From the NCBI GenBank assembly GCA_023238725.1, contig CM041550.1:22378586-22442585 (forward strand): a stretch of DNA of 64,000 nucleotides, in the 5' to 3' direction. The notes under the pieces were generated by a model, which did not search any database, was not told the DNA's origin, and saw only the letters and a list, made by a program, of their open reading frames with translations. A program made the translations under genes and the position numbers. Positions 1 through 12,204 of this stretch are shown in pieces (positions within the stretch are counted from its first letter, which is position 1; every line of letters begins with the position of its first letter). Source of the DNA: Scortum barcoo (Eukaryota > Chordata > Actinopteri > Centrarchiformes > Terapontidae).

Positions 1-2367
1 TGGAAACGCAATTCTGAAACCATACTAGATCGTTATCTTACAAAAGTTAATATTAACTTTGTGTTTCTTGGCAGCTAACCTGTTTGTATAGAACAAAGTG
101 TAGTAGAGCAGAGCTGCGCCTCTGCCAAGAAACCATGAATGCTGCTCTTTGTGTTTGTGATAAGAGCTGGTCTGAACAAGCAGAAATGCAGCTGAAAATG
201 ATTCACTGATAGCACAGAAAGCACTTATGCCTCTGTAATGTGCAAGTGCCGTACTGTATATCGCTGCTTTGTTTTAAATGTATTTCTTTAGCATGTCTTT
301 TATTATCTTTGTTTGGATTTATTAATCACAGTCTGCCCACTCAAGTGGAACGGATTATCATGTAAATGCTTCGGCTTTGACCTCGTCACTCCCCAAAAGA
401 CAACACCAAGCTCTGCATAGCGGGGAGTGGGGAATGATGATTATAACTCTTTCCCTTGGGTAACATCATAACCTACAGGTGGATGCATCTGTGGCTTTGA
501 CATGCTATATGAGCAGTGGCAGCAGTGGCAGCAGCGCTTTCAGGTGAGCAGCAAAAAGGGGAAACAGATCACACGAGTACACCACCATGATCAAAAGGGT
601 GCACTGGGTACAAGATCATGCGCTGTGAGTGTAGCAGCGGGCTTGCATTGATTTCCTTAAATAGCTTGCAGACATCCACTTATTTATTTAATTTGCCGGC
701 CCTACAGTGGCTGATGGCCCTAACATTTTACACTACACTGCCTCTGCCAGCAGCCGGCTTTGCATTCTCATCAGCTACTACTGTACTGCAGTGTTAATTG
801 GTTAGCTCTTTGAGGAGACGCTGCTCAAACAATCGGCCTTTCAAGACCCAACAAACAGGAATTAACAAACATCATCATCTGATGATTGAGCACAGGGAGC
901 ACAGATCAGTCTTATCTAGTACCAACAACAATCACAATGGATATTAGATTAATAGAGGCATTACAGGCAATGTTACAGTTTAATGCCACATCCATTTGCA
1001 TACAGTCCAAGCAATTACAAGGCGAACCGAAGATAAACATGCTGGCCTACTTTGATTATAGGAGCAAAGAAGAGCTATTGCACCCACAATCAATCACTAA
1101 ATCGGCAGACACAATTTCCAAACTGTAGGTGCATCATCAGTGAACGCAATCTACAGCATGATTTCAGGCAGCAGCTGGGGCTGGAAGTGTAATATCATTT
1201 ACTCCGCTGCCATTTAAAAAGAATTATTTTAATCATCCTCAAATATGTAAATGAAATATAACCTCATCACGCTTTACACACTTCAACTTGAGCACAATCC
1301 TAAACATCCCCAACACTGACACACCTGTTTTTGTTGACATGTATAATCTCATATCATGGAGCCTTTTTAGAGTTCTTTACATAACGCTCTTAATTTTGAT
1401 GTTTCTTAATACTAATTCCCGGGCTCCAAAACTTGCCGTTAAATTCCCCCCAAATCCCCCCCCAAATTGCACGTCTGGGCAGAATACTTTTCTCTTATCT
1501 CTCATGGATGTTTTCTTTTTTCTGAAATGGAGCAGGATTCTGCATACTTGCTGTTTATGAACTGGTATCCACCGGTTTCATCAGCAAATGTAATTGCATC
1601 CCCTGGAAGTTTTCTCAGCCACAATTTGCCTTCGTCAAGCCTTTTGATGACTCTGTGAACTCCATCCACATTCAGCTGAACTCCAGCTCAACTCTGCATT
1701 ATCTTGTGTAACGATAACGAGCCTAACCTTCTTTCTCACTTTTCTGAGTTATTTTTACCATATTGATGCAACTGTATCCTTAAGATAAAGTTATCCCCTC
1801 TACCACTCCTCTGTCATAGCTCCCAATGGTAAAGTCACTCAGGCAGAAATGCCAGCCAAATATGTATATCTAGTTCTGCACTCTCCCAATCTTTAATCTC
1901 AATGCTCAGTCTATGGATGCCTGCGGCAGGTCTCTGCTCCCCAAAGAGAATTTGAATCAGCACTCATATATTTGATGACACAAGTAGCACCGAAGTCACT
2001 ACAGGCAAACTGTGTTTATGATGGCTGCTACTGTGTAGGAAATGTTCTTTTAACTTTTAGCCTCCATGATGCAATCTTGATTTCAAATGATCTTGCAGCA
2101 CATCATGGATTCATGTCTGGTTTCACATCCTAACCTCAGTGTTGTTGTGCAGTACACAATGTGTGTTTGCAGGTGAGCTATTGCACAGACAATTTAAACC
2201 TTAAATGGCTGAGTGGAGCATTAAAATTCCAGGAACACAGCTGGGCATGAAACATTACTCAGATCAACTTAAAGACCTGTCACAGGCACTGTCAGAAATA
2301 CCCACTCACAAATAGAAATTCAGCTAACAGAGTGCTCAAACGAGGAGGTGTTCTTTTTCTTAGGTAG
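1..2367. other. Unique non-coding sequence, no gene seen
   Basis: No supported gene. Open frames at 886-1128 (80 codons), 1288-1560 and 1467-1658 show no domain and have no splice or promoter context, so I treat them as chance. Minor low-complexity features are a short CAG/GTGGCAG-like run at about 511-534 and a C-rich run at about 1447-1462. No transposon ends were recognised. Confidence 0.6.
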
Positions 2368-2490
2368 ATCTCATGGTAATGCTTTTATGACCATGTTTTT
2401 ACTGACTAATTTCATTTTCCCTTTGCTCTTTCTCTCCTACCTTGTCTATGAATGCTCCTATTCTGACTGCCTCCAACATGGCCCCACCAG

Positions 2491-2514
2491 ATTACAACCG
2501 TCAAAATAAATACA
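2491..2514 (+). other. Candidate 24-nt microexon
   Basis: Seen: a 24-nt segment lies between an acceptor (CCACCAG ending at 2490) and a perfect donor (GTAAGT at 2515-2520). Upstream there is no AG dinucleotide from 2368 to 2488 (about 121 nt), a pyrimidine-rich run at 2411-2450, and a CTGAC branch-point match with its A at 2466, 24 nt before the acceptor. The length is a multiple of three. Two of three phases are open; one reads ITTVKINT and another has YNRQNKY as its core, while the third has a TAA. Known: vertebrate neuronal microexons (3-27 nt) often have long AG-free zones and strong donors. Inferred: the window may lie in an intron of a plus-strand gene. I could not match the peptide to a known microexon. 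A chance arrangement remains possible. Confidence 0.35.
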
Positions 2515-2569
2515 GTAAGTCCTTGTAATGTTTTGTGATATAAAAGATACATATCGTCAATACTTTTGA

Positions 2570-3030
2570 GCATTAATGGCAATGTTGGTCAGTCAGATGA
2601 TCCACCACTTTGATTAATTCAACGCAACAACTATTAGATGGATTGTGATTCGATTTTATGGAGGCAATCATGGTTTCCCAGCGGATGAATCCTACTGACA
2701 CTGGTGATCCTCTGACTTTAAATTGTGCACCACCAGAATTTCAGAGTACTTTACTTTACTTATCCTGTAAAATATCTCAACATTTGCTTTATGGATTGAA
2801 TTGATTGATTGATGTTTGCCAGACAAAATGTTTTAATGACTTAACTTGGAGTGCCATCAGGAGGTCAAAATCAAAATTTGTCCAATACTTTGATTTATGA
2901 CCAATTACCTGCAAAGCCAATCACATTCCTATCAGCTCCAGCAAATGTTAAATGTTGAACTAAGATATTAAACATAGTAAATGAACATCAGAGGACTAGC
3001 TTTTTAACAGTGAGCATTTTGCCAAGCTGA
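2570..3030 (-). repeat. Dispersed fish repeat, copy A
   Basis: A degenerate copy of a repeat family found at least six times in this window. On the minus strand it shares modules with the copies at 22208 and 38779: the 'accaattacctgcaaa' module (reverse complement of 'tttgcaggtatttggt'), the 'ggtgatcctctgac' module and the 'caacaactattagatgga' module. The internal modules are themselves semi-repeated, so pieces match more than one place. No coding capacity and no clean ends are visible. The family resembles a common percomorph interspersed repeat; I cannot assign a class. Boundaries are approximate. Confidence 0.55.
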
Positions 3031-3944
3031 CAATTAGGTCAACACACCACCATACACAGTAAACTATCAGTATTGTTCTTTACTTACTGCAGACATGACC
3101 GGTCACTGTTGTTGTGAAAAATGTCAAATTCCAGCTGATAGCTAGAATTGAGAATTTCAGAAGCTACTGAAACTGACTGTGCTTTCATGTGCAGTGTTAT
3201 GTAGCATGTTAACCGAGGACACAAGGTCAGACCGTGGATGCCAGATATAATGGACATACTCTGATGAGAGGAATTCCATCCCATTTTTTTTTTCACATGC
3301 GCATACAAGAAAAAAAATTAATTTCCTAAAGCAAACACAGGGCCTTCAGAAAAGACAACAACCTGGGTCTGCTTATTTTACATAACTAATAGAGAAGTGT
3401 TGAAGGGAGGCACTGGATGCTAAAACCTCATTATCCTGTCTGATGACCTTAAAGTAACGGCTCTTAAACGCTGCAAGCACCACAAGACAGCCCATTTTAG
3501 ATGCGGTTTAGAGACTGTTAAAAATCCGCTCTGTATCACCTGAATTGCTCTTGTCTTTCATCTGGCAGGAGGAAAAGTTGGCACTGGCATCTTTTGTTTG
3601 AAGAATATCACAAACTGTGACATCGGAGGCTGGTAGACACAGGGCCATGACCTCTCACGCAACATCATAAGGAGCCTCTCTTGTACTCTCTTGTACAAAC
3701 CTTCTCAACTCTGTGAATCCCCAGCTCCCACCGACGTGTTCATATATATTTTACATGGGGGCAGAAAGACATATTCAGAGTGCTTTTGGAATACATCCTC
3801 AAAAAGTAGGCTGTCTCAAAAAAGATGTGTTCTTTCATCAACAATATTTATGTCATGCTTGTCAGCCTTCTTTAAGTAGTTATGTTAAGAAGTTGAAGAC
3901 ATACTTTATTAATACCTCTAGTTTTATTTTTAGTTTTAATTATT
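3031..3944. other. Unique non-coding sequence
   Basis: Nothing recognisable. The overlapping plus-strand open frames at 3691-4018 run into the adjacent repeat and lack protein-like features. Two copies of a short direct repeat, 'ctctcttgta', sit at about 3676-3695. Confidence 0.5.
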
Positions 3945-4305
3945 ATGCCCACAATGACAAGGCTTATCATGCTGATGTTTTGCAGGTGATATTTTCTTGG
4001 TTTGCAATCTTTGTTTAACATAGTTTACAAAGTTTATTTTATTTAGTTCTATTCAAAAGCACAAAACACAAAGTACAGCTGAGGCTGATTTGAGTGTCAC
4101 TAGTTTTATTAGTATTTTCGCATAAACCATAACAACTGACATTTTTTGACCTGATGCTAGCATAAGCAATAATAATTACAGTCTCGACTGTTGGAATCAT
4201 GAACGTGCGATCTATTTGATAGTTGTTGAGATACTCTGCTTCATACCAAAGTGGTGGACTGACACACTGACTAACAGCCCCATTAACCATTACCATGCAG
4301 GACCA
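3945..4305 (+). repeat. Dispersed fish repeat, copy B
   Basis: A plus-strand copy of the same family as 2570-3030. It contains the modules 'cacaatgaca', 'catgctgatgttttgcagg', 'aaacacaaagtacagctgag', 'gacctgatgctagc', 'tagttgttgagat' and 'ccaaagtggtggac' in family order, with divergent spacers. The minus-strand open frame 4039-4296 is a shadow of the repeat. It is old, judging by many substitutions and gaps relative to the other copies. Ends are approximate. Confidence 0.55.
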
Positions 4306-5147
4306 GAGTGCATCTTCTGTTCACAGAATAGGTTCAAAATCTATAAACTTAAATGGTATATCTGATTAGACAATGCAAGCTGCAAAGTTGTTTCTGCAAA
4401 GTGTCCTTCTGTGTGGTAAGGACATGCTTAAATAGCATGCAAATATGGCATGCATAATATAAGGATTTGTTACTGAAAATAGAAATACAAAAAAATTATA
4501 TTCATATGCCTTGTATGAAGATGGACTGAGTTTTATATAATGACACATTCACTAGTATTATGTCTTAATTTTTCTTCGCCATTTAGACTATTGATTATTT
4601 CTCATATTATACTTGGAACAGAAAGCTGAATGCTGAACAGAAACGGCGTGTGTGTGCCAGTGCCGGTTACCTCTGTGAACAAAGCCACAGAGACCTAACA
4701 CGACTTGAGCAAAATGAAGGGGGATCTCTGGGCGGACATGAAACCTGGGCTAAAAAGTTACAGGTCAAAAGAAGAACTTTTGAGGCCTTGAGTGGAGCGC
4801 TTGGCAGCTGTGCAGACCATCAGTGCCAACCTTCAATGCAAAGGGACATGAACTTGGCACGCTTCATAGCGTTTTAGAGAGGAAGCACTGGAGCCAGAGA
4901 CCAAAGTGGGTGAGTGAGTTCTTTATTCTGTCAGATGATAGAGGATGGCTCAGACAATTTCAATATGTACAAACAGGTTGCAAAATAGAAATTTTGTTCA
5001 CATTTGACTCATATTATTCACATATATTCTAATTATTCATATTTAAACTGTACTTACCTACACATCAAGCATATCAGGTTCTGCCATGATCTGATAAATC
5101 CATCTTTATTTTCATCATTTGGAATCCTGAGTTAAGTGGTCCATGTA
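4306..5147. other. Unique non-coding sequence
   Basis: No repeat or gene recognised. Two overlapping plus-strand frames (4650-4877, 4823-5032) cover a more GC-balanced block. They have no domain match I know of and contain no consistent splice boundaries beyond a weak GTGAGT at about 4910. Confidence 0.5.
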
Positions 5148-6606
5148 TGTTAAAAGGAAAAGATAAAGCGCAGCCCCCCTCCACTTAAATTATGTTTGTG
5201 TTGTTCTGTACAAACGCTAGCATAGTCTAGCTGGAAACATAAAATAAATAATGAATAGTTTATAGTTTTAAAAAGTTAATCTTTGGGTAAAACTGTTCTT
5301 AAAAGTGTATTAAAAATGTAAAAAGAATAGTTCATAAAGGTTAAAATATTTTGATAAAAGAGGAGAGTCTAAAAAATAAGATTAAACGGACACAAATGTG
5401 CATGGTTGAATATTTCATTTTATTTTGAAGAAATTCATGGGGAAAGAGGAAGTGTCATTCTGATTTTTTATTGGTTAAGGTGTGTGATTGACAGGTTATG
5501 GACGATGAGGCACAATGAAGACGCATGGTCGCGAGTGGGTAATTATACAGCGATAATAGTTTAGTGTGTAGTGTTTCGGTATCTGAGAGACTGTCTGCTC
5601 GACACTCAGAACTTGGATATTGGACCTGCTCCTGTTTGTTGTACAGTTTAACAAGTTTCAGTTCAGAACTGTTGTAGCTGCATTGTTTTAGCTTAGCCCA
5701 GCTTCTAAGCTAACTCAAGAGTGTTGTTAGCATTCGCTATCAAAGCGAACGGAACTTGAGGAGCTAAATCAGCTTCTGATATCGGCTGTGCCTCGTGGTC
5801 TCAACGCGGGAGTGTGAGGATTATGCTCGGCTGTTGCCGGTGTGTGTGACTCATCGTCGTTGCACATCGTCATTGGACATCGCTCACTCAGCTGACTGCC
5901 TTTAGTCTACTTGCAGTCTTGCTTTCCAGACTCGGACCAGGTAAACGTAAACGCCGCTCTTTGAATTGGAGGTAACATTTTTCCTTTACTGTTTCTGGAT
6001 CGTTGGATTAAAACTGGATTTCCTGGCACGTAAAAGTCACCATATCAGGCCGGCAACGGGGTTATTTTGTTTTGCCGGATGTGTGTGTGTGTGCTAGTGT
6101 GAGTGAGTGTGGGCCCACTGAGTTTTGTTTGGGTTTATTACTGAGAGTAACTCATATCTAAATATTAAGAGTGTTTTGAAGGTATTTTGAGTAACTATTT
6201 TTACAACTTAAAAGGTTATTTTGGAAACTTAAAGAGTATAGTGTTTTATTTAAACTGGAAAGGTACTCTCTGGTAACTGAGTGTAAATTTTGGTTAATTT
6301 CATAACTGGCAGTCAATAAAATCATTTCATGATGTAATTGTTGTGATTTAAAGAGAAGCCAATGGATTTACTTTAAAACTTTTTAAACATATTTTTCAGT
6401 TAAAGTGTGTTGGTATTTTATTTTATTGTATTTAAAGCTTGAAGTAAATAATTGATTTGTTTATTTTTCCTAAAAAAAAGAGTCTTGTGATATTTCTTTG
6501 ATAGAAGAGTTAAAGCTGCGCATAGTGACTGTCTATCATTGAGTTATCATAAAAATATTTTATTTAAAGTCATATGGTTATAAGGTGAGTTCATATAGAT
6601 GTAACA
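5148..6606 (+). promoter_or_regulatory. Promoter-like or LTR-like segment
   Basis: Seen: this is the main CpG-bearing block in the left half of the window. It has an inverted CCAAT box (ATTGG, 5470-5474), a second ATTG-type box near 5487, and a dense run of CG dinucleotides at about 5740-5960. A donor-like CAG|GTAAAC follows at about 5939-5946, then an AATAAA at 6315-6320 with a GT-rich stretch after it. The ends could be TGTTA (5148) and TAACA (6602-6606), an inverted pair, but I see no matching target duplication. Interpretation: U3-R-U5 order as in a long LTR of a Ty3-like element, or alternatively a true host promoter with a non-coding first exon. I cannot decide between them. No retroelement coding sequence is adjacent on either side. 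Confidence 0.3.
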
Positions 6607-9600
6607 ACTAAGTGTGCATAAAAACCGAAATCCAAATTACTTTTGAAAAAATACATAGAGATCAAGGTTAAAACACAATTGATTAAATACAATAAAGGAA
6701 CCCAGAAGCCTGCCCTTAGTGATAGGTCTGTTGAGGGGAATGCTACACATATATTTGATATGGTAATGTTCGTGAACTCAACTCATTCAGCAAGTTAATT
6801 AGCACCAAGTGAGGCACCGACACTCAAAAAATTGAAAAAAAAAACAACAACAACAACTTTTTTTTTCTTTTTTGACTCATACCATAGAGCTTGAAATAAC
6901 ATAACAACATAACAATAACATGCTTGAAAAAAGTCATTATAAATGATTATAAAAAATTGTGAAAGGAAATTAAAAAGGTTGACTGGACAAATATTTTTAA
7001 AGAAGTGCTCTTGCACCTCCATGTGCACCTGCATGTGTACTCTGAGGGCAGACACCAACGCAGACTGACACTCAGCAGATATTGTGTGCTGCTTGACTGC
7101 TGGCCAGATATTCCAACTCCAGGGATTTGGCTATTGTACTCTTCCCAGGTCCCCGCTGAGTAGACATACTGATTCAGTATTAGCTTGCGTCACTGGAGGC
7201 TCCCGGTGCACAGAAGGAGCAACACAGTTTATACAGTACGGATGGCCTTGCTCTGGCAGGCGTGGTGCTTTGGATTATGAAAACACAAAGAATAAAGATG
7301 AAGAATTGCCTCATTTTAACCATACAATTAAGTACACAAACCACACTCTGCCAGATCAGTGTATTATTGGTGATTGCTCTTGGATCTGTGCAAATGGGTC
7401 ATCGCAGAGTGTCTTGGGTCATTCACGATATCTCTCTGTTCAAGGCCTGAATCTCTGGCAGGGGAAACAGCATGGCCCTCCGCCCATCCTTTTGACTCTC
7501 ATTTGTGCCAGGGTAGATAGCACAGAACCAGCAGGATTTGCTCAGCGTGTTCAACTGCCAGCATCTGCATGGATGTTTCCTATTGACCGGGCTACACATC
7601 CACACTGATGCTACCCAGTTAAACAGACGGGAATGCTACCAGTCTGAAAAATGTCAATATTTAAAAAATTTACGGCACAGAATACCATGTCACCATTACA
7701 ACCAAACATGCTATTTTATCCCTGCACAGCACGAGGAACAACCTTTCTATCATCACTGAAACATATATAAAATAAAGCATCATCTCATTGCAAAAAGATT
7801 ACAACTACCTTCGTGAAACTACAGAATTGATTGGGAAATAAATTATTTCCTTAAAGCAATTATAGTGACAAGAGGTTTGCAAAAATGCATAAAATATACC
7901 ATGCTATTACCAAGCAGATAATGACTGAGAACCTCATCAGTTCTGCCACATCCGTATCTCCCCAGCCAGACTGCAAGATAACTATATTTCTTAACGGATC
8001 CCCCATGCCATGTATTTCACTCTAAATCCTCCTTTACGGTTTTCAGTTTTCTCCTGCAATGGCCAAATTGAATTCTTACGCTGGAGATATGGCCAGGGTG
8101 ACTTTAAAAACTGTCCAAAGTTCAAATAGCCTGTACCTTTACTTTTCACCAGCTCAAGAGTTGTTGCTCCTTCAGTGTTAGTTGGAAAGGAGGTACACAG
8201 GACACTACAAAGCAAATGAAAACTACAGACGCAAACACTGGGAAATTCAGTATCAAAAGTAAGATTATTCTAACTTTACCTCTGTAGAGATAAACAAGTA
8301 TTAGCATTAAAATGTGCATATCAAAGTATTGCGGATAGCAAAAGGACTAACTGTCAAGACTTGTCTCTCAGAGTGTGATATGAAAATGCTCAAAAGTGAC
8401 ATTTCTTTTCATATTCTCTCTTCTAAGATGATTATATGTGCATGCCTCATTGTGCTCTAGTGTCTCACTTGAAAGAAAATCCAAACACACACACTCAGCT
8501 TTGTGTATTTCATCTCAAAGTATTGACCTATAGGATTACCTTTTAGCGCTAAAAGATAGAGTCACCCTAGAGTCTGAAAGTGCAGTAAAATAAAAGAATC
8601 CCCTGTTAGGGGCATTGAAAGAAAAAAGCTCATGGTTGTCAAAGGAGGAAATTGCAGCGATCAAAGACATGAAGGGAGACATATTGGAAGGGCTGTCTGG
8701 GCTCTCCCCGCTTTTACACTTAAGTTTACCTTCCTCTTTCCAGAGGCTGAATCTCTTTGTTGCCAGTGATTCTGAGTTCATCTCTGTAGAGCTGAATTTG
8801 TCTGCCAGTGACCGTCATCACCCCTGCTTGTGCTGCTTTTAGTGCTTCACACTCTCTGTCAGGTCACCCGAGCCAGGAGCTCACACAGAATCACAAACTA
8901 ATTGCTTTATCTGAGCCTTTTGTCTAAAGGGTCAGAAATTGAGTTTGCTTGTAGGGCGAGAGAGGGAATTATAAATCGAAAGGGATAGGGGAAGAAAAAT
9001 TCAATTTGTGCACAGCCCTTGTCAGAACCGCTTACTTGTGGTGTCCAGATTAGAAGAGGGAAAGAAAGGAAGATAACAGCATTACAGCAGGAACAAACAC
9101 ACACTTGTCTAAAGGGCTAGGCGTGGAGACTAATCTAATACCTGACACAGACATGTCCGAACAGCATGGAGCTGCCTCTGTCAGAATCTGATGTTAACAC
9201 CAGTCACTTCACCCACCGCAAAGTCATTGACAGTAATTTTTAGGGCTGCTCCTCTGATTTATTTAAAACACACTGGAGGACAGCAGGGTAGTTCTTGAAA
9301 CAACTGCTTTTTTTAAACAGATGTCACACCCAAAACGCTGTTAGCATTGGCTTCAATTGTCAGTTGCTTCAGTTCTGTCTACAGGATGCATGGATAACAA
9401 GTGCCTGGGTGGCTGGGCAGTGACTAATGCATGGTGCAACTTGTCCTGCAGTGTGTAGTTATTTTTCACTTTAAGCTGAACATGAGACAAATACTAGATC
9501 ATTAACATAACCTACAGATTGTTTTACGGCATAGCCACACCATATTCCTGCCTGAGTCTGGCTGAGAGAGCAATATCATGCTATTGCCTGGGCTTGTAGC

Positions 9601-9814
9601 TCAGAGCTCTACAATAGAGAGAGAGAAATTCTTTATGATTGACACTATGTTCAAATTCTGATGTGCAAAATTGAACAGCAAAACAATACACTGAAGGCTA
9701 ATTTACATCTGAAAAATAATAGTCTCTGCAGTTACTCATTGAAAGGAGTACTTTAGCTCTTAAATGCTTAAATTAAGATGATGTGCTGGTAACTTGCCTC
9801 AGTTGATGTCACTT
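6607..9814. other. Unique sequence, no supported gene
   Basis: It contains a simple A/CAA/T run at about 6832-6868 and a perfect 16-bp palindrome at 8540-8555 (CTTTTAGCGCTAAAAG). A 174-codon plus-strand frame at 7084-7608 is the longest here. Its translation is rich in Cys, His and Ser, has no recognisable domain, signal peptide or membrane segment, and no neighbour that would support expression, so I do not call it a gene. Other frames (7991-8215 minus, 8536-8781 minus, 8615-8842 plus) overlap one another on opposite strands. Confidence 0.5.
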
Positions 9815-10160
9815 GAGTCAGCCCTGGCTGGGACTGAAGACGAAAAAAATCCGCTGGTGTGAAATGAGTTTACCAGACCTCTGTAGCCCACTCCTCATCT
9901 CTGCTCGAGGTAAGCAGCTCGAGGCTGCATTAGCTGCCACTAGCATAGCACGCCTGAATCTCCAAACATACTGTCAGTGGTTGAAGTGCATTGTGGGCAA
10001 TGTAGGTGCCAGGTTTTGACAAGGAAAAAAAGTGCATGAAATATAAAAAAAATGAAAATCTCTGGTTCTACAGCATCCATTTTGATACTTTTTAAAAACT
10101 GTCCACCGTGAGTCCAACAATGTTATAAGAGTGCAACACTAAATCAGAGGAGGACTGATA
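9815..10160 (+). repeat. Possible old interspersed repeat
   Basis: The stretch around 'gtgcattgtgggcaatgtag' (about 9985-10004) followed by 'ccaggttttgaca' resembles a dispersed teleost repeat that I recall only loosely. A weaker echo, 'gtgcattgtgggtaaattg', is at about 22982. No terminal repeats or tail are visible and the assignment is tentative. Confidence 0.25.
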
Positions 10161-12180
10161 ACTGTGGGTTATGTGGGCACAATTTCTTGGCTGAGCATAG
10201 TCACAAAAAGACTGCAAGACGTACGGATTAAACAAATGAAATGATGTGTTAGGTGAGCTTTGGAACTGTTAGGTTTTGTTACATTCGCACAGTGCAAGGC
10301 TCTTTCCCCAGTTTCCAAGTCTTTGTGCAAAGCTAAAGCACCTGCCTGTTGGCTGGAACCTTATATTTAGCGTAAAGGCACGAGTGGTATTGATCCTGTC
10401 ATTTAACTCTAGGCAAGAAAGCAAAAAAGCCTATTTTCCAAAATGTCAAACTATTCCACACCAAAAGACCTAGCCCTAAACAAGCAGTTTATGTTCAACT
10501 TTGTGTACCATTTAAGATATAATCTTTGTAAATCCTTTACTAGGGTGAGATTTGGGGATGGATTCCTCTGAGTATATCAACAACCCCTCAGTGCCACTGA
10601 AGTCTTTACAAAGTGGATATAAATACCAAGCCACTTTGTACACACATCAATAACACTTGTACTCTATCTGTTCTGTTACTTACAGATAATATCCCATAGT
10701 GTTTTAATGCTGTTGTCTATCTACAGTGGTCATGATCAAAACAAAAAAGGTTTCCATATTGACAGGTTAAGGCACAATGATTCTGATAAAAAACATGAGT
10801 GCTTTGTTAAAATGTAATTAATCAATATGCTGACCACCCAGCATGTAACCAGGGGCCTGCAGCTGTGGATAAAATAATGGACACACATCTGTCAAGCCTC
10901 CTTTTCAGAACAGCTTCAGTGCCCTGACTGAAGTGAACACTCTGATCTGAAACTGTGTGCAGGAGGATATTGGGCCAGTCTTAAAAAAACAAGCCTCTTG
11001 TTTTTTGTGGAGTGAAAGAGGGCAAACCTGCTTCACATGCTGCCCTGCACAAGTTGACCGTTTGCTGATGTTTAGATGTAGGAATCTGGGGGGGCATGAC
11101 AGGTACATGACTTCATGGTGGTCCCTCATTTTATGCTACAGAAGAATATTTTAATGTTAGTGCCTTAGTCCACACTTTAGAGCTATGGGCATATTGTATA
11201 TATATAACAGGCTTTTCTACCTGACTGTTAGCTTCATTTCACATCAGCATAGTAAAGACCAGTCTAGTCTAGGACAACTGTACATGGTTAAATCTTAAGA
11301 AATATTACATTAGCAGAATGTCTTGTTTTGTACTGTCATTTCCTGCACTTATTCTTTCTTCTCCTCCAGTGTGATCTTCACTCACAGTGAATGTGTCTAC
11401 AAAACAGACACAGACACACATAGAACAGTTCATGACTGCAAACTCAGCAAAAACAGAGGTATTCTGTTTTAAAAGAGAGGCCAGGGACACAGATCAATAT
11501 TTGAACATGATGGAAAGATGCTTGCTTACAACTGTCAACACAGGGTTGTGGAGGTAATGGAAAGTGGTCAGCCATTTTGAGTAACACTAAGTTCAGTCCA
11601 CAGATCAGACTGCAGTTGTCCTGTGCAGCTTCCAGGTGTAAATGTGTGAAACTGGAGCACAGTATGTAGCTGAAATGCTTTTAGTCTAATTAACCACTGT
11701 AAATATAAGTCAAGGAAAGTGCAGCTGTAGAAACCAGTTAAAAAAATATTTTGGTTTCCAGTGTTGAAAATACTGAAATTAGAAACATGTATTTCACGTT
11801 ACACAGATTTAAGCAACTGCAGCTGTAATTATGAGCCCTTTGTTGTTGTTATAACCACTGCCTGCATGTTAATTCAAATGCTAAAATTTATTATATAAAT
11901 CACTGGTATATTCCCATTGATGTGGCTGATTAGTTGATTTAATAAGATTAAAACGTGTGGTTGTTGTTGTCATTATATGGCAGCTGAGTCTAGATAGGTA
12001 AGAAATATCAAAGAGAGCAAGATGGTGACAATATTGAGCATTGAACAATCTGTGGCCACAGTGATACCTCTTTGTTTTTCTTCTAATTGTAAAATCAAAA
12101 TATAGGCATACATTCAATTGACTTAATTGATTACCATTCTTACAAACACCTGTCAGTCATAGCAGGTTCCAATCATCTAT
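10161..12180. other. Unique non-coding sequence
   Basis: No gene. A perfect 10-bp inverted repeat with a 3-nt loop (AAAAAACAAG / CTTGTTTTTT) is at 10984-11006. Open frames on both strands around 10905-11154 are mutual shadows across this hairpin. Short TA-rich runs occur near 11195-11207. Confidence 0.5.
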
Positions 12181-12204
12181 CCATCCATCCATCCATCCAT
12201 CCAT
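12181..12204. repeat. (CCAT)6 tetranucleotide tract
   Basis: Six perfect CCAT units. Placed exactly at the 3' end of the minus-strand LINE fragment, so probably its tail expanded as a microsatellite. Confidence 0.9.

Noticed and set aside
7084..7608. 174-codon plus-strand open frame
   Set aside because: No domain, signal peptide, codon bias or splice context; frames of this size are expected once or so by chance in 64 kb.
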